64,000 bases of DNA, taken from contig OU612065.1 in the NCBI GenBank assembly GCA_914767715.1, forward strand, positions 12,214,001-12,278,000, read 5' to 3'. Every line of letters begins with the position of its first letter. Within the stretch, counting starts at the first letter, position 1. Below, piece by piece: positions 1 to 12,700 of the stretch. Position numbers and translations under genes: made by a program. The notes beneath the pieces are model-generated. The model saw only the letters and a list, made by a program, of their open reading frames with translations, was not told where the DNA came from and searched no databases. The stretch is from Membranipora membranacea (Eukaryota > Bryozoa > Gymnolaemata > Cheilostomatida > Membraniporidae).

Positions 1-1359
1 GGCAATTTCGAATGATCTTACTCCTAAACTAGTCAAAATTTTGACAAAATTGCCCCTTTGCTGTACAAAACGAGAAGTACAAATATGTGAAAACCATACT
101 GAGACTGATAGGGGCGCCCCCCAAAGCCTTGCTGAGGGCACTACGCATTTATTTAGAACCAAATGAAATTTTTGTGTCGGAGAAGGGGTATAATAAGAAG
201 GCCTATCATGCAGTCTTCCAGAGGCAGGCTGTAAACTCAATATTCATTTTGCCAAGCTAACTTCAAATAAAATACATGTTGAGTGAACAATTGCATGACA
301 ATTACCAACAAACATATCATTTTTGTATATTCCCAAGTTTTGAATAAACATCTCTACTCGAATTGAAATAAATCCCTCATGAATACAGAGGAAAATCCAT
401 CCATTCATGGTTTTTTGCCTGATAAATTGCTGCACCAGATTTGGCGTAGTAATATAAGTCTCTAAAATCCAGCCATTTTAGTGTATTTTACAATAGTTCA
501 CAAGCTGGCTTGTCAATGCCTGTCTCTCATTATAGAACTTGCCTTCTCTAGTACTTGAAATTCATGTCAAGGCTTGTTACTACGATTAATTGTCACAAGT
601 TAATTTTTTGGGGACTACTTTGCGCTGCCAATCCTGGTTTGATACAAATCAATGGTTGTGAGGCGTCTGAGCCAAATGCTCCTAGTTATTGACAGCTCCT
701 ATTCTTTTGCATGGGCACCGGTGGCTTAAATCTTTTAAAGATTAAAAGAAATTAAATTAAAGATAATTGAGGAATTGGAAATTGCTAAACAAGGAAATGC
801 TACAATTAGAATGAAAAATCAAGGAAATCGGACCAGTAGTTCTCAAGTTAGTATCCTAGGCGAGGCATGACAATATGGCAAGTGACTTGCGTAAACTATA
901 ATATATATTATATATGTTCTTGTCATGAAATTGAAAATATCAACATTCTAGGTAAGTCTAAATAACACAGCTGCAAATTGCAAAAAAATTTATGTTGGAA
1001 GCGGTCACTGATTGATACTTCCACATTGCATATGCCTGACCAAATTTAAAACTTTTTTCCGGGCAAGAATTTAAATGATGTACCTTTGCATACCCCATGA
1101 GTTGTGCAAAATATTTAAAATTCAAATCCCCCTGGCTGTGCAGAACATTGTTGGGATACTGATGAGCATAGCATGAATTGCAATAGAGTTCTCAATTGCA
1201 TGTCGAAGAGTTGTATCTTGTTGTGAAAATAATTGGTGACAGGAAATTTGAAAGAGCGGCATGAAACATATACAGTTGTTACAACATATTTGTAATCCTG
1301 CTCATATGAAACTTCTAACTGAAAGCAGACACAAGTGATTTTTGACACCTAATCTATCA

Positions 1360-4300
1360 TCAAGTTCGTAAAACAAACCACAGAAAAAGGGAACACACTG
1401 CACTACACTGCAAACAGAAAATGTTGGTGTTAGCACATCCATGTATACCGATGTTGGGACGATGTTAAGGTCCGAAGTTGGCACTTCTCAGAAATGTTTG
1501 GCCAACTTTTTATACCGAGCCCGTAGTTCATCATCCCGTTGAATTTGACTTCTCAGTCGGTAGGACAGAAATATCCCGCTTAGCTAAATAGTATACAATG
1601 ATGCAAATATATTGGTATCGATATGGCTTTGTGGTCAGTAATAATAACCAGCAACCAATGATCAAACTACTGATGGTAAGATTATATATCAGCCAGCTGA
1701 GAATTTGCTTGGCTAGACAAACCGGCAGATTCATTGATATGAATTCATGGATTAGTGGCAATTTAAAATGAAGTTCCATCAGTATGTAAGTTAGCACCAG
1801 TTATTGGATCGAGCTAAAAATGGCAGCTTTTACGTTGTGCATTGGTTGATGACCCCATAACAACCTTTAAAAACGCATGTGGAGGGACAGATATGTTCCC
1901 CTTATCCATGAAAATATATCAGTGGGCCGATTTAATTATGTGGTCACGGTTCTGGGATGGTAACTCTCATGCAGTGCTGGATTTATGAACAAAACCAAGT
2001 CACATTTAGCAGATCATCTCACAAGGTTAACTTATAATTGGAGGCATCACTCCATAGAGTTATTAACTCTATGCATCACTCTAGCTTGGAACAGGGTTAG
2101 ACAATTTCATCATAACATGGAAATCACCTGATTTTTCTGTTTGCAATGTGGTGCTATTGACAATGTGGATGAAACAATAATTCACAATAGCTTACTCACC
2201 TCGACTACAGCGACCCCAACAGCGCCGGCAGCTACAGGTATCATGTTAAGGTTGACCCAATCATTAACAGCATCGATACAGCCCGTTGTATAAACATATG
2301 CTCCCTGATTTGATTTCTGTATGAAAAAAAATAATCATGCGCCATAATATTAAACATATTTAATCGCTTCTGATCTTTGAATCTGAAAATCTAACATGTC
2401 TCTACTCCTGAATTGCGTATACTTGGAAGAACGCTCACCTCTGTTAGCTATTTGTGTTCTTGAATGCAAATATCTGTAGAGTATACAGTTTTATTTTTCT
2501 CCATTTGACTTTATGTCAATATTCACACAATAGACTGACAGGAATCGCATTAGATTAACCTACCAGGGGCTCTTTTCTGACATCATATCCACATTGTAAG
2601 TTGATAATCGCATCTGGCTGTAAAAATATCAAACAAATTAGCATATTATGCATTAGTACATGAGCCAGGACAAAGTACGGATAGAGTGATATTAATAACA
2701 TGACGTGACATTCATTGAAATGTTGTGCAACAGACACCATTATCGCTTCCATAAAATTGACAGTAACCCCTTAATTACAGAACACTGACCTAGCACATTG
2801 CCTTTTTGATGGCAATCACAGAGTAGGAAAATATTGAGAAGACTTACATCATCCACCTTACAGCATGAGAAAGGCACTCCGCATGCCTCTCGACTCGGTG
2901 ATGAACAATTAAAGTATATATTCATATCCCAATCATCGAGCGACTCTACTCCACAACAACGTAACTAAAACAAAATACTTCCTATATAACGTCACCTCAT
3001 ACTGATAATCATCAAATAAGAATAACATCAGGCTATCAGTTATAGTCTATGTTGGGACGTCAATGATTCATAGTCACAAGTTCTGACGCTTACCTCCACA
3101 TTCTTTAATGGTTGAATTCACAAGTTTATGATTAAGGACATCCTTCTGTACGTGAGTATGCTGGAAGATGAAAATATTAATCTTGCGCTTAAGACTTAAC
3201 ATATATCATGTTATCATAAATAGCTATATTGAAAATAAATTGGTTGACATAAATTATACCCTTTACCCTTCCCATCCAAACACCAATATCCAGAGGTAGC
3301 ACCATATACCTAATGATATACAGCCCAACTACATACCCAAGTATCCTGCATCCAGTCTATTATGTTTTGTAGATCATCATCATCTCTGTATCTACCGATA
3401 TATGATCTCAGTGCATCAGTAACCTTCTCTTCGACCTGATAATAATGATTATAACTCAGTTAATATGTAATATTGTACCAACACATCGATATTCTAATGT
3501 TGAAACACACAACAGATTCGCCAGTTAGAGAGACATTGTAGTCCCTTCCATTGGAGGGAGTGGTTCTAAAAACCTTATTTTTTTTAGCTGAATTGTTTTG
3601 GGCATCAAACAATCCGACAATGGATATATCACTCATCAATTTAGACGATATAAGATATCATTCTGATTTTTCTTATCACACACTCTGAGATAAGATCAAT
3701 CACCACTATCAATAATGTGAAGGTACGTGTTAGTTCCCAAGATTATATGTACTGAGGGTTCTGTTATCTATACACATACATAAACAAATTTCGCAATTTC
3801 AACAGATTTTTGTGCAGGTATCTTTCTTCCTTGAATAGGGTCTACATTAACTAGTTTTATTGATATGTCCATCAAATACCACTCAGATGAAAAACCCACT
3901 AGCTTTACGACCTGATTCTAAACGGTGGAATTTGAAGAATCAAAATTTTGAAGACTTGCTTTTTGAAGTGACAGTCTGTTTGAGTGATTGGCTGATATTA
4001 AATAGAGAGAAGCAGGGAAACACAATGTCCATTTCAGGGCGTTAGAACTTACCCAGTCTTTGTAGACGAAAAGTAACACAGCAACAGTGACCTGACATAG
4101 TAATATCACCACTAGACAGGCTATGAACTACAAAAACATAAATGTAATGTGAATCAAGTTCAGTATACTCATCATATAAAGATAAAGAATTTCAAAGTTG
4201 ATCAAACAAGAAAATCTGTTTTACAACCATTTTTTGAGTTTGGGTGTAACTAGAATACACCCCATAAACTAATTTCAACCCCATGATTTCATGCTAGTGG

Positions 4301-5137
4301 TCATAGATGCGATATACTATGGTTCTGATGAAAAAGCATGTCACCCACTCATGAAAGCTCTTTAAATGGGTCGAAAGTGCATAAGAAAGCAATAAAAAGA
4401 GATGGGTACCAACTCCGTCATCAAGTTGAAATAACCTGTGAACGCACTACCAGCTTTATACTTACAAACATAAGAAGACATGTGTTTTCTCTCAATGCCC
4501 CTACACATCCTGAGAAACCAATAATAAATATGATCGCTCCCACCATCATAAAGATCAGTCCTGGGTCAACAAAGAACTCTGTCTGTGTCAATGTGCCAAT
4601 GTTCTGAAACATTTGCTTCTCATACCAGGCATATACACCGATTGCTAAAATACCAATGCCCACTATCTGCAAAAAAAAGGAGGAAATTGAGATATGAGAT
4701 AAAAAAGGTACAAGTATAGACAAGCTTCAACAGTGATGGACTACACATCTCTAGGTCCTGGTTTCAACATATGAATCAAATCAAATTTTCTACAAAAAGT
4801 GTGTTGCCATCTTTACTTCAATGGGGGTCAGCTATTGTTGTAAAACATTGAGTTGCTGCCAATTCTCAGGCATGTTGCAACCCACCTGTCACAGACCTTT
4901 GTATTGATCTACCAGTGCTCTGAGCAATCTCCTTCTTCATTTCCTACACCACCTATCCTATCGATAACGTTATATAGGACATATACAAACAAACCAAGAA
5001 GGTTTCCTTCTAGGAATGAGACTGTGTTGTGAAATAAAGCTTACCCAGAAAAACACGTTGAATGAAAAGAGAAGATATTTTATACAACAGCTGACTTCCG
5101 TCTTGTCGGAGACATTTCGTCGAGGTCTCCCAGCCAT
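1360..5137 (-). CDS. TspanC8-type tetraspanin (TSPAN5/14/17/33-like), complete
   Basis: Four-pass membrane scaffold protein. In known animals the TspanC8 subgroup binds ADAM10 and controls its exit from the ER and its substrate choice; that role is inferred here from family. Exons (minus): 5137-5045, 4666-4466, 4127-4053, 3435-3337, 2964-2848, 2617-2564, 2316-2200, 1407-1360. Every exon length is a multiple of three, giving 267 residues, close to the roughly 270 of TSPAN5. TM1 is about 19-45, TM2 67-90, TM3 94-120 and TM4 238-265. The CVGALREN motif follows TM2. The large loop (124-237) holds CCG, a PFSCC motif and four further single cysteines, eight in all, which defines TspanC8. The last exon adds only 15 residues and completes TM4; its acceptor has a good pyrimidine tract. 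The start was chosen because MAGRPRRN directly precedes the conserved first helix. The 792-bp last intron contains a palindromic insertion. Confidence 0.93.
2045..2081. mobile_element. Micro-palindrome with 8-bp target duplication (CATAG family)
   Basis: A 21-bp palindrome at 2053-2073 has 10-bp arms (CATAGAGTTA and its complement) around one base. The exact 8-bp direct repeat CATCACTC abuts it on both sides (2045-2052 and 2074-2081). It lies in the last intron of the tetraspanin gene. The layout is that of a DNA-transposon remnant with almost no interior. Confidence 0.7.
3094..3160 (-). other. Candidate cryptic or poison exon in the tetraspanin gene
   Basis: This 67-nt stretch lies in the intron between the fourth and fifth tetraspanin exons. 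It has an acceptor ending in TTCCAG and a donor reading GTAAGC. Entered in phase 0 it is open for 22 codons, but 67 is not a multiple of three. Inclusion would shift the next exon, which then meets a stop after about ten codons. Skipping it gives a loop that aligns with TSPAN5 without a gap. Confidence 0.3.
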
Positions 5138-6092
5138 TATTGTGGGATACGACCTTAGCCTTTCTACAAAATAAATTTAGATGATAGATAGAAACTACAG
5201 GATCAAAAATAACAATCTCTTCAGCTTTGTCTGCCTACTGGCTCTTATTTAAATAGTTGGCAAGACTGTCTAATTTAACTCTATTTAAATTTCTGCTACA
5301 TCCAAACGGTTAAGTTAGTTTTTCACCTGAGGACAAGAGTGTATCAATCGAAAAGAAACACAAGCTGAGGAACATATATAGAGATACTACTATATTATAT
5401 ACGCTTATACAAAGAATAGTGTTCATGTTTTATTAAACAATAAATCAAAAAAATGGTCCTGACTGGACAAAATCAAAAGACGTTAATTTACATGCATGGT
5501 GTAGTGTAGAACTACATCACGCAGAATCAAAATATCCACTACATGAATGCTGTCTCTGTTATCACACACATTAGCATTTAGCATTATTTACTGATTTCTC
5601 AAATTTGGGCATCATTAGACAAGAATATGTGTTTTATGTTTCATGCTTCAATCAAAACTTACAAGATTAAAAACAGTTAAGGCCAGAATCTGCAGGAGAC
5701 CAAGGAAGGTCTAAGTAAAAGCAGACAACCTCAGCGGTCTTGGGGAAACAACCCTCACTCTCATTCATTCGACTGAACATCCAATAAATTGTTATATAAT
5801 AGTGGACAAGACTACCGTATGAGTGTAAAAAGAACCAATTTAGTGAAATAAAAAAAAAATACAATTATCATGTGGGGATGTCATCACTCATGCAGCCATT
5901 TCAGCCTACTCAGATTTTTTGAACAATTTTTTTCTCTGGTCCATAAAGTCAGCTGTTTGTGCTAGAAACTTCAAACCTGAAGCATATGAAAGAGGAAGGA
6001 GGGCTGAGTTAGTGAGAGAGATTTCAAGGTAGGTTGTAAAAAAAAACATTTTTGTGTCTTACCCTGTTTGGTGTTTTTTGGGTGGTTGATAG

Positions 6093-6136
6093 TGGACATT
6101 GGCAAAGTAAATACATGTAAGTCCCAGGGGCCCATG
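6093..6136. repeat. Half-copy of the repeat found at 29995-30081
   Basis: This segment begins TGGACATTGGCAAAGTAAA and ends GTCCCAGGGGCCCATG. The same two blocks occur, in the same order on the complementary strand, in the left half of the inverted-repeat element at 29995-30081. A shorter piece of the end block recurs at 6479-6492. It therefore looks like a partial copy of the same family. Confidence 0.55.
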
Positions 6137-6436
6137 AAGACTACCTTCCTACTAGATCATTACAGTTGACTGACATATCATAGTAAAGTGTAGAGCAGAT
6201 CTACTGGCTAGGAATATCCCTCCTCTACCTACCACCGAGGAGTTACTCCTTGCTCTCACCTCGGGTAACTCCTTGTTCTCGCTAAATAAGACTGGGTAGG
6301 TCAATCCATATACTTATTTATTCTTAGGCGTAAATTATTATGCATTATTTATGTACATTATATGTAGATGGGAGGGTGCTGTTCAGTTGCTGTGTCATTT
6401 AAGACCTACCATTCATACACCATTTCTAAATACATG

Positions 6437-6480
6437 CTTACAACAAGGAGTAAACTTTTACTTTTACTCCTTGCTTACAA
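6437..6480. mobile_element. Micro-palindrome with 7-bp target duplication (CAAGG family)
   Basis: A 30-bp inverted repeat at 6444-6473 begins CAAGGAGTAAA and ends TTTACTCCTTG, with a short centre. The direct repeat CTTACAA flanks it exactly (6437-6443 and 6474-6480). Its ends match the palindrome at 29015-29037 and the right end of the element at 49692-49714. Confidence 0.65.
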
Positions 6481-6631
6481 GTCCCAGGGGCCGAGCCATA
6501 TATGGTGATGATCAAACATACTGATAATCATTTGTCATCATCATACTAACAAACCTTCTCAGTTGACAAAGGTTGATGCTAATACACTCACACTCACTCA
6601 CTGTAGACGTAGTAACTCTAACTGTAAGAAA

Positions 6632-6707
6632 CTTTTTTTCATAGGACTGCCGCAGTTCCTGATTTTGGGCCCAAAATCGGGAACTGCGGCAGTCCTATGC
6701 TTTTTTT
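6632..6707. mobile_element. 60-bp palindrome with 8-bp target duplication (CATAG family)
   Basis: Positions 6640-6699 form an inverted repeat with 30-bp arms, no spacer and one mismatch, centred on GGGCCC. The ends read CATAGGACTG and CAGTCCTATG. The 8-bp sequence CTTTTTTT abuts both sides (6632-6639 and 6700-6707); because it is a T run this duplication is weaker evidence than the others. If transcribed it would form a long hairpin. Confidence 0.65.
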
Positions 6708-9700
6708 TACTCACTGGAAAAACTACTCCCTGTTTTTTTCTAATAATAATCATGTAGTATTCACAGTATTAGGATATACCAATAAGTCTACGCCTCAGAT
6801 ATACCCATAATTGTACAAAAGAGCTTTAGCATGTAAAGATTTGAACAAACAATATGTGCTCACTGAACTCACATAACCCTCAGAAGAATCCGTGCTCAGC
6901 CGAGATCTAGTTTCTGAAAATTTTCTAACAACAACCTTCCCAGAATTCCATAAACAGGAAACAAAGTTTGTATTTTGAGTAAGACAACTCCCAAATATTT
7001 CCATTACTAAGCTTTAAGATTCTCCTTGATACTTTCTTGTTAAGGGGCTGTCAGGTTAGGACAAGGAGTTAGATGGTCAGAATAAGATGGCATTACCCAA
7101 AGTTTTGTATCATAATAATTGGTCGTGAGTGTAACCCATAAGGGTCAACCCAATGGATACGATAGGTTACGATATGACTGGTTCATTTTGTTATCGTAGC
7201 CTATTATGTCTACAGCGCGTCTAGCCAAGGAGTTACAGACAACTCACTGATTAATTATGGAAATGAAAGAGATTACTTTTACTCTGGGAAAATATTCTAG
7301 CTCTAGCAGTTGCAGCAATGTGATCTCTTTTTATAGGTTGTGGTCACTGTGGTGCCAATTTACTGAAAAAATTTTAACGACTTATCTAAATTTCTGGTAT
7401 AGTTTGTTTTTATGATGTGATGTGTTTTATGTAGTTGGTTTACTTGTTGATGATTTTTAAATGAGCAGCCAGTTTTTATTTTGTTTCCATCAATAAACTT
7501 GATCATATTATTGCACTTAGTATCGATCAAATATTGTATACCAATTTATTATTCAGATCCTTTTATAAAAACAATCTGCCTTTGTTTGAGGATTCATTCA
7601 TTCTTTCGTCTTTTATCAGTTTTCAGATATACTCACTACACATTGACCGTTTTATATTTTAACTATACCTTAGAGACTCGACCTATTCAGTTTCAAATTG
7701 TTTATACTATTATCATTTATCTATATCTACAGCTGTGCTATATCAAAATCGATTTGAAGTCTGTTCAGAAATGAGATCACATCACAATGTTAGTATGGTA
7801 TGGTTGATAATTTACAAGTTGGGCTATGATTTCTCTGAAATTCACATTCTGAAGTTGCATGTAAGATGTAAAAATACTACATTTAACATGCTTTATGAGC
7901 AATATGTATCACCATCAGTAAAACAGTTGTTGTGTACTTTACTGCTGACTAGACCCCCCCCCCACATTAAGGGTATAATTATTGTGAAGCAATTGAATGG
8001 TGATGTTATGTTCTTCGTAATTTACAACCGTGGTATATTGTGTAAAGCCTAGATTTAAACCTTACATTGCTAAATATCCATATTATTTTCATGTGTATAA
8101 AAAACAAAACAATACACATGACGGGGTGGGAGGCTGAGGGTGGGCGTTCTGCAAAAAACACCCGAAACCCTTACCAGCTCAGTTTGTGCCTGAAGGCCTG
8201 CTAGAAGGCAGTTTTCCACAGGCTGACCAGTTGGCACAGTTATTTCACAAGAGTAATGTTTAGTACAATTGCATAGCAAAATATTTGTTGTTTTCTTTAT
8301 TGTTCTTCTTGTGTCTCTTTTGGGAAATGCATTGTGGGGTAATTGGTTCTAATAAATAGAATCCCATTTCGGTTTTGTATGACAACACACCCAAATAGAC
8401 CGGTTTTGTTGATTACCGGCCATTAATTGTAATTGCTGAAGCAGATACCTTGTACTCATTGGTTGTAAGCTTAGTGCTTAAGCTAAGTGCACCGTCGTGG
8501 TGGTTCCTCAGCCCCTTCACCAGATTGAGGGGCAGCTGGCGGGCATTACATTTCTATTATATGAATAGAATAAATTAATGAGGTAGTTATGTTCTTAATT
8601 GATAAGAGGGTATAACTCCTGAGACAAACTCATTACGACCAAACCAATAAACATAAAACACTTTGATAAAAGTAGAGGACAATTTTTCCAGTTGGCTGGC
8701 TATCATGTTAACAAACAAAATACATTATTACATGATTATAAACGGACAATTTCGGGAAAAAACATAATGTGATACCACATGTAACATTTTTCAGTGTTTG
8801 ATAAAAAAAATTTAGCCGACTGTTATTACAAAAACTTTCAATAGTGATATGTCCTGATCTAACACATATTCAGCTGTTGACAATGTTGATGTGGGATAGT
8901 ATGATTTATAGAGGAGTAAATATTATCTAATTTTTGGGTATTATTACATGAACAATCATGATTATTAATATTATCCAATGGAAAAAATGGTAAAATATTG
9001 TTCATAAAACTACCGTAAGTTATAAAAATATTAATGCGGATTACTATCACTCAAACACCACTGTCTGGAAAACTTGTTCTTTGTATTCGATCATTTGTTT
9101 TTTGGCAAATGCGATGAGACTAATAAATATCATCACAGTTTTTTTCTCACAGATTTTAAAAATTAGCATTCACTGATGGCATTGGGGCTTTTGAGAAGGA
9201 TTTTCGAAAGAAGAAAGGCTGTAATTATCCTGAAAGTAGGATGTACCTAACACAGCTGCTATATCGTTATGAGTTTTTTCACTCCCCCCCCCCCCACCTA
9301 TGGTTGGTTGTAGAAAAAAAGTCTCATTCAACCTGTCAGCTCATGTCTCAAAAATTGATTTTTTTGAGCCACTAGTTGAGGTGTGCCTCAGCATAATTCA
9401 GCGTCCTACAGAATATCAACCTACACTTGGAGCTTACCTTACCCTTTCCATCTCCCTAAGTTCGATGTTACTGTACTGGAGCTGGATTTTAGTATTGTAA
9501 TTGTATGCTGGGAGGTAGAAATTCAAACAGCCATTGACTTTTTCATCATGAATGTAAGAAACTGTTGAAACCAAGATATTTATGCTATGTAGAGCATAGT
9601 AAGAGATGTTGGTTCTCGAAGCAGGGATTATTTTAGCCTGCACATTGTACTGGCATGGTATTATTCTGCTAAATCTGGTATGGAACTTGCCTGCAATATT

Positions 9701-12700
9701 TCCTACGAATTTGCCTCATCATTTTTACTTCAGGCAACTGGCTTGGGCATAAAAGATAAGTAAATACAAGAATGGAAGTTGTGCTTTCATAACCACAAAA
9801 ACGCTGATTGACTGCGTAGCTTTACCTTATTTAAAAAAAACAAAAATGGAAGTATCAGCATCGAAAATGGTTGAATCTTGAAGACAGGTGCTGCCTGTAA
9901 ATCTCATTCACATCTTATTTTTCAACTTCTTCTTCCGGCTGTCACTGCTTTTTTGTAGTGCTATTACTTAGCCTGAATCAAAACTTAAGCTGGTAATTCA
10001 CTAGTCTGACCATGAGGTGTAATCTGGTGTAGTAATGTTTACAACCCGATACATCTTTGAGTTGTCTTCTTATAGTCACACAAATGACTGTTCAGGGCAG
10101 CTGATATTTTTCTGAACTGGGATAAATGATACCTGCCAGAGATGTTCACCACAATCATGATTGAGGAACGAAAATGCCTAAGTTACTGACAGAAAAATTG
10201 AGGGTTTGAATCAGAGGTGATAGTGGTTTGATTATGGACTCAAAATTCCTCACTCATCCTGAAAAAAAGACAGAATGATTGACCACAGATATAATGCATG
10301 TCATAGGAGAGGGTCAGTACAAGATCAACCGTCCAACTCATGATCTCAAAAATAAATAGGTGGCTGCATCAGGGTAAGGCTGAATTGAAATCATCATTCT
10401 GCATTGTGTCGTGTACATACTGTTCATCTTTATCACACGGAAGACTCAACACACTTTTCGTTCAGTCTGTTAAATCTTGGTTGAATTGAAGGCCATTTAG
10501 GTCAATCTTGAGTTGAATGAGTATTCTCTAGAATTTGTGGTCTTCTAACATAGCCAAAGCATTTTTTATCTCATCAGATTTACTCTTATCTTTAGGAAAG
10601 ACCCATTATTTCGGCGAGTTCTGTAGTATTTTTAACAAAAACATTAGCGTGTGTGTCAGCTATGTCAGTTATGTCAATCGACTGCTGATTTATTTTAGAG
10701 CCATGTGGTATGATGTGCTGATTCATCTATGCGCTATGGTGGACTCATTAAAACTAGCTTTTATTTGGATACCCAGGATTCCATAAGAGTTTGGACGTTC
10801 GGCTTTTAGCTTGCTCATAATCCATGAAAAGGGTTGATCATTAGTAGTGAGGTGTGGTATGCAATTAACCCTCAGACCACCAGCCATAAGCTTTTGATCG
10901 GTACACTTCTCATGGTAGGTTTTAAAACTGATTGAAGAGTTCTGTTTTGTTCTGTTCTGTGACGCGCTTGTATCTGTGCGCATCGCTCAGAGCTCGCTCA
11001 TGGCTCCTCATTTTATAGCAAATCAGGTCAGTGTAAGCAGCGGTTATGTCTGTTTTACTGGCAGCTATCAAGTCTCAAAGATTGACAGCGTTCACAAATC
11101 ACATGATTGATGTTACAGACATTAGAGTAGGTCATCGTCATCAATCTAAAATTACACCCAGCAGCATACACAGTTTATGGCAAGACCTTGTTTGATGGTT
11201 ATTCAATATCACTTGAAATACATGCAGACAGATAGAAAAAATTAAATATTACTTCCCTTGATTCCAAGAGCCTGTCATGACCAGCGATGCAGAACAGCTT
11301 ACAAGGTTCTTTGTTGAGTTTCATAGCCGAGCCCCTGATAAGTAAAGCATATATCAGCCTCATGAATGTATAATGATCGATCATGATAAATAGGATGGGA
11401 TATCATTATAATAAAAGATAGAGCGTCACACAGGAAGGTAACCTGGTTCACAAGAGTCTAGCACAAAGAATCTCACCGCCTCCTAGCGACCATCCGCAAA
11501 ATTATGTGGTACATGCGTTTCCTAAATGTGCCTGATTTAACCAACTGTATAAACACAATTGAGGCGATGTGTCTGTAGTGCCATACCATTAATGTGATTT
11601 TGGCTGCTTCAAGCACATCCAGACTTTTTGCTAACAGCGATTATTCAATTCAGGCAGCTGTGTAAGAGTAAATTAACGCCTTTCTCAACATCCCACAACA
11701 AGTTTGCTATACTCAGGATCCTGTTTGCCTAACATGTAGTTTTTTGCTGTTTTTTTGTTTTGCCCTTGGTTTTCTGCTGCTCCTATTGCTTGGAAATGAT
11801 GAATCGTTGCAACACCAGATTTCATCATGAGGAAAACCCGCTTGTTTCGCCAGCGTATGCCGTCAGGGAAAGTTGTTATCATCATCAGGCAGCCAATGAA
11901 TCATTGTTACTATCATATGATACCAGAATTAGAACAACGGATGACCTTGTTATCTCAACAAACAATCTTTCGCTGACTGATTTCTCCTGAACCCGCTGTG
12001 GTTTCCACTGTCAAACACTAAATGCCTATTGTGCTTGCCAGAGGAGATCTAGGTTTAAACTCCTCATTAACATAAGTTGGGGGGTGCGTTGTGACGCCCA
12101 TTAACAGTCACTAAGATTTCCCACATGATTTTGCTCACTTTGGCATTATCCTGAATCAAGTATTTGACCCACTGTTGGCAGCTTGACAGGAAAAATCCTA
12201 GAAGTCAGCGGGTTCACAGTGATTACAGTCTATATTAACATAATCACTGCTCCTCATCACTGATCCCATGTTTAGTTAGGGTACATCTTTGTATATTTTC
12301 ACTGATACAGTCTTGGCATAGCTTACGCAATACAGAGTTTTTGATCAGTGCTATCAGAGGGTAAAAAGCAAGCTTATATCTATATAATAATTTATCTAAT
12401 GCCAGTTATTCTTTTCCTAATCAGGCATCAGACGAGCGGGGAATCCAGCAGATCATGTACTTACTTACTGAAATATTTTTCTGATGAATGAGAATAATGG
12501 TTTGATGTAGTACAGCGACATGCAGGCACCCTTATTTCACTTTAAGCGTTATTGTTGATGATTGAGGGGCAAATTTATAAACGCCTGATCTGTTAACAAG
12601 ATTTTCATCATTGTCATGACGTTCAAAGTGCAGGGTAGTGAGGCTACAAAACGGCTAATAATATGTTAAATTCCTGACCTATTTTGCAGTAAATTGACAT

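Noticed and set aside
1650-1800. Minus-strand peptide containing VCLAKQIL, resembling a tetraspanin C-terminus
   Set aside because: No acceptor gives a matching phase; the short exon at 1360-1407 completes TM4 in frame with a proper stop.
4302-4321. CATAG...CTATG arrangement resembling the micro-palindrome family
   Set aside because: Only five bases pair at each end and the flanks share no direct repeat.
7162-7204. Imperfect inverted repeat ATAGGTTACGATA / TATCGTAGCCTAT
   Set aside because: No target duplication and one mismatch in short arms separated by a spacer; insufficient to call an element.
11685-11990. Overlapping frames of 66 and 76 codons in the gene-poor region
   Set aside because: Opposite-strand shadows of each other with no recognised domain or splice partners.
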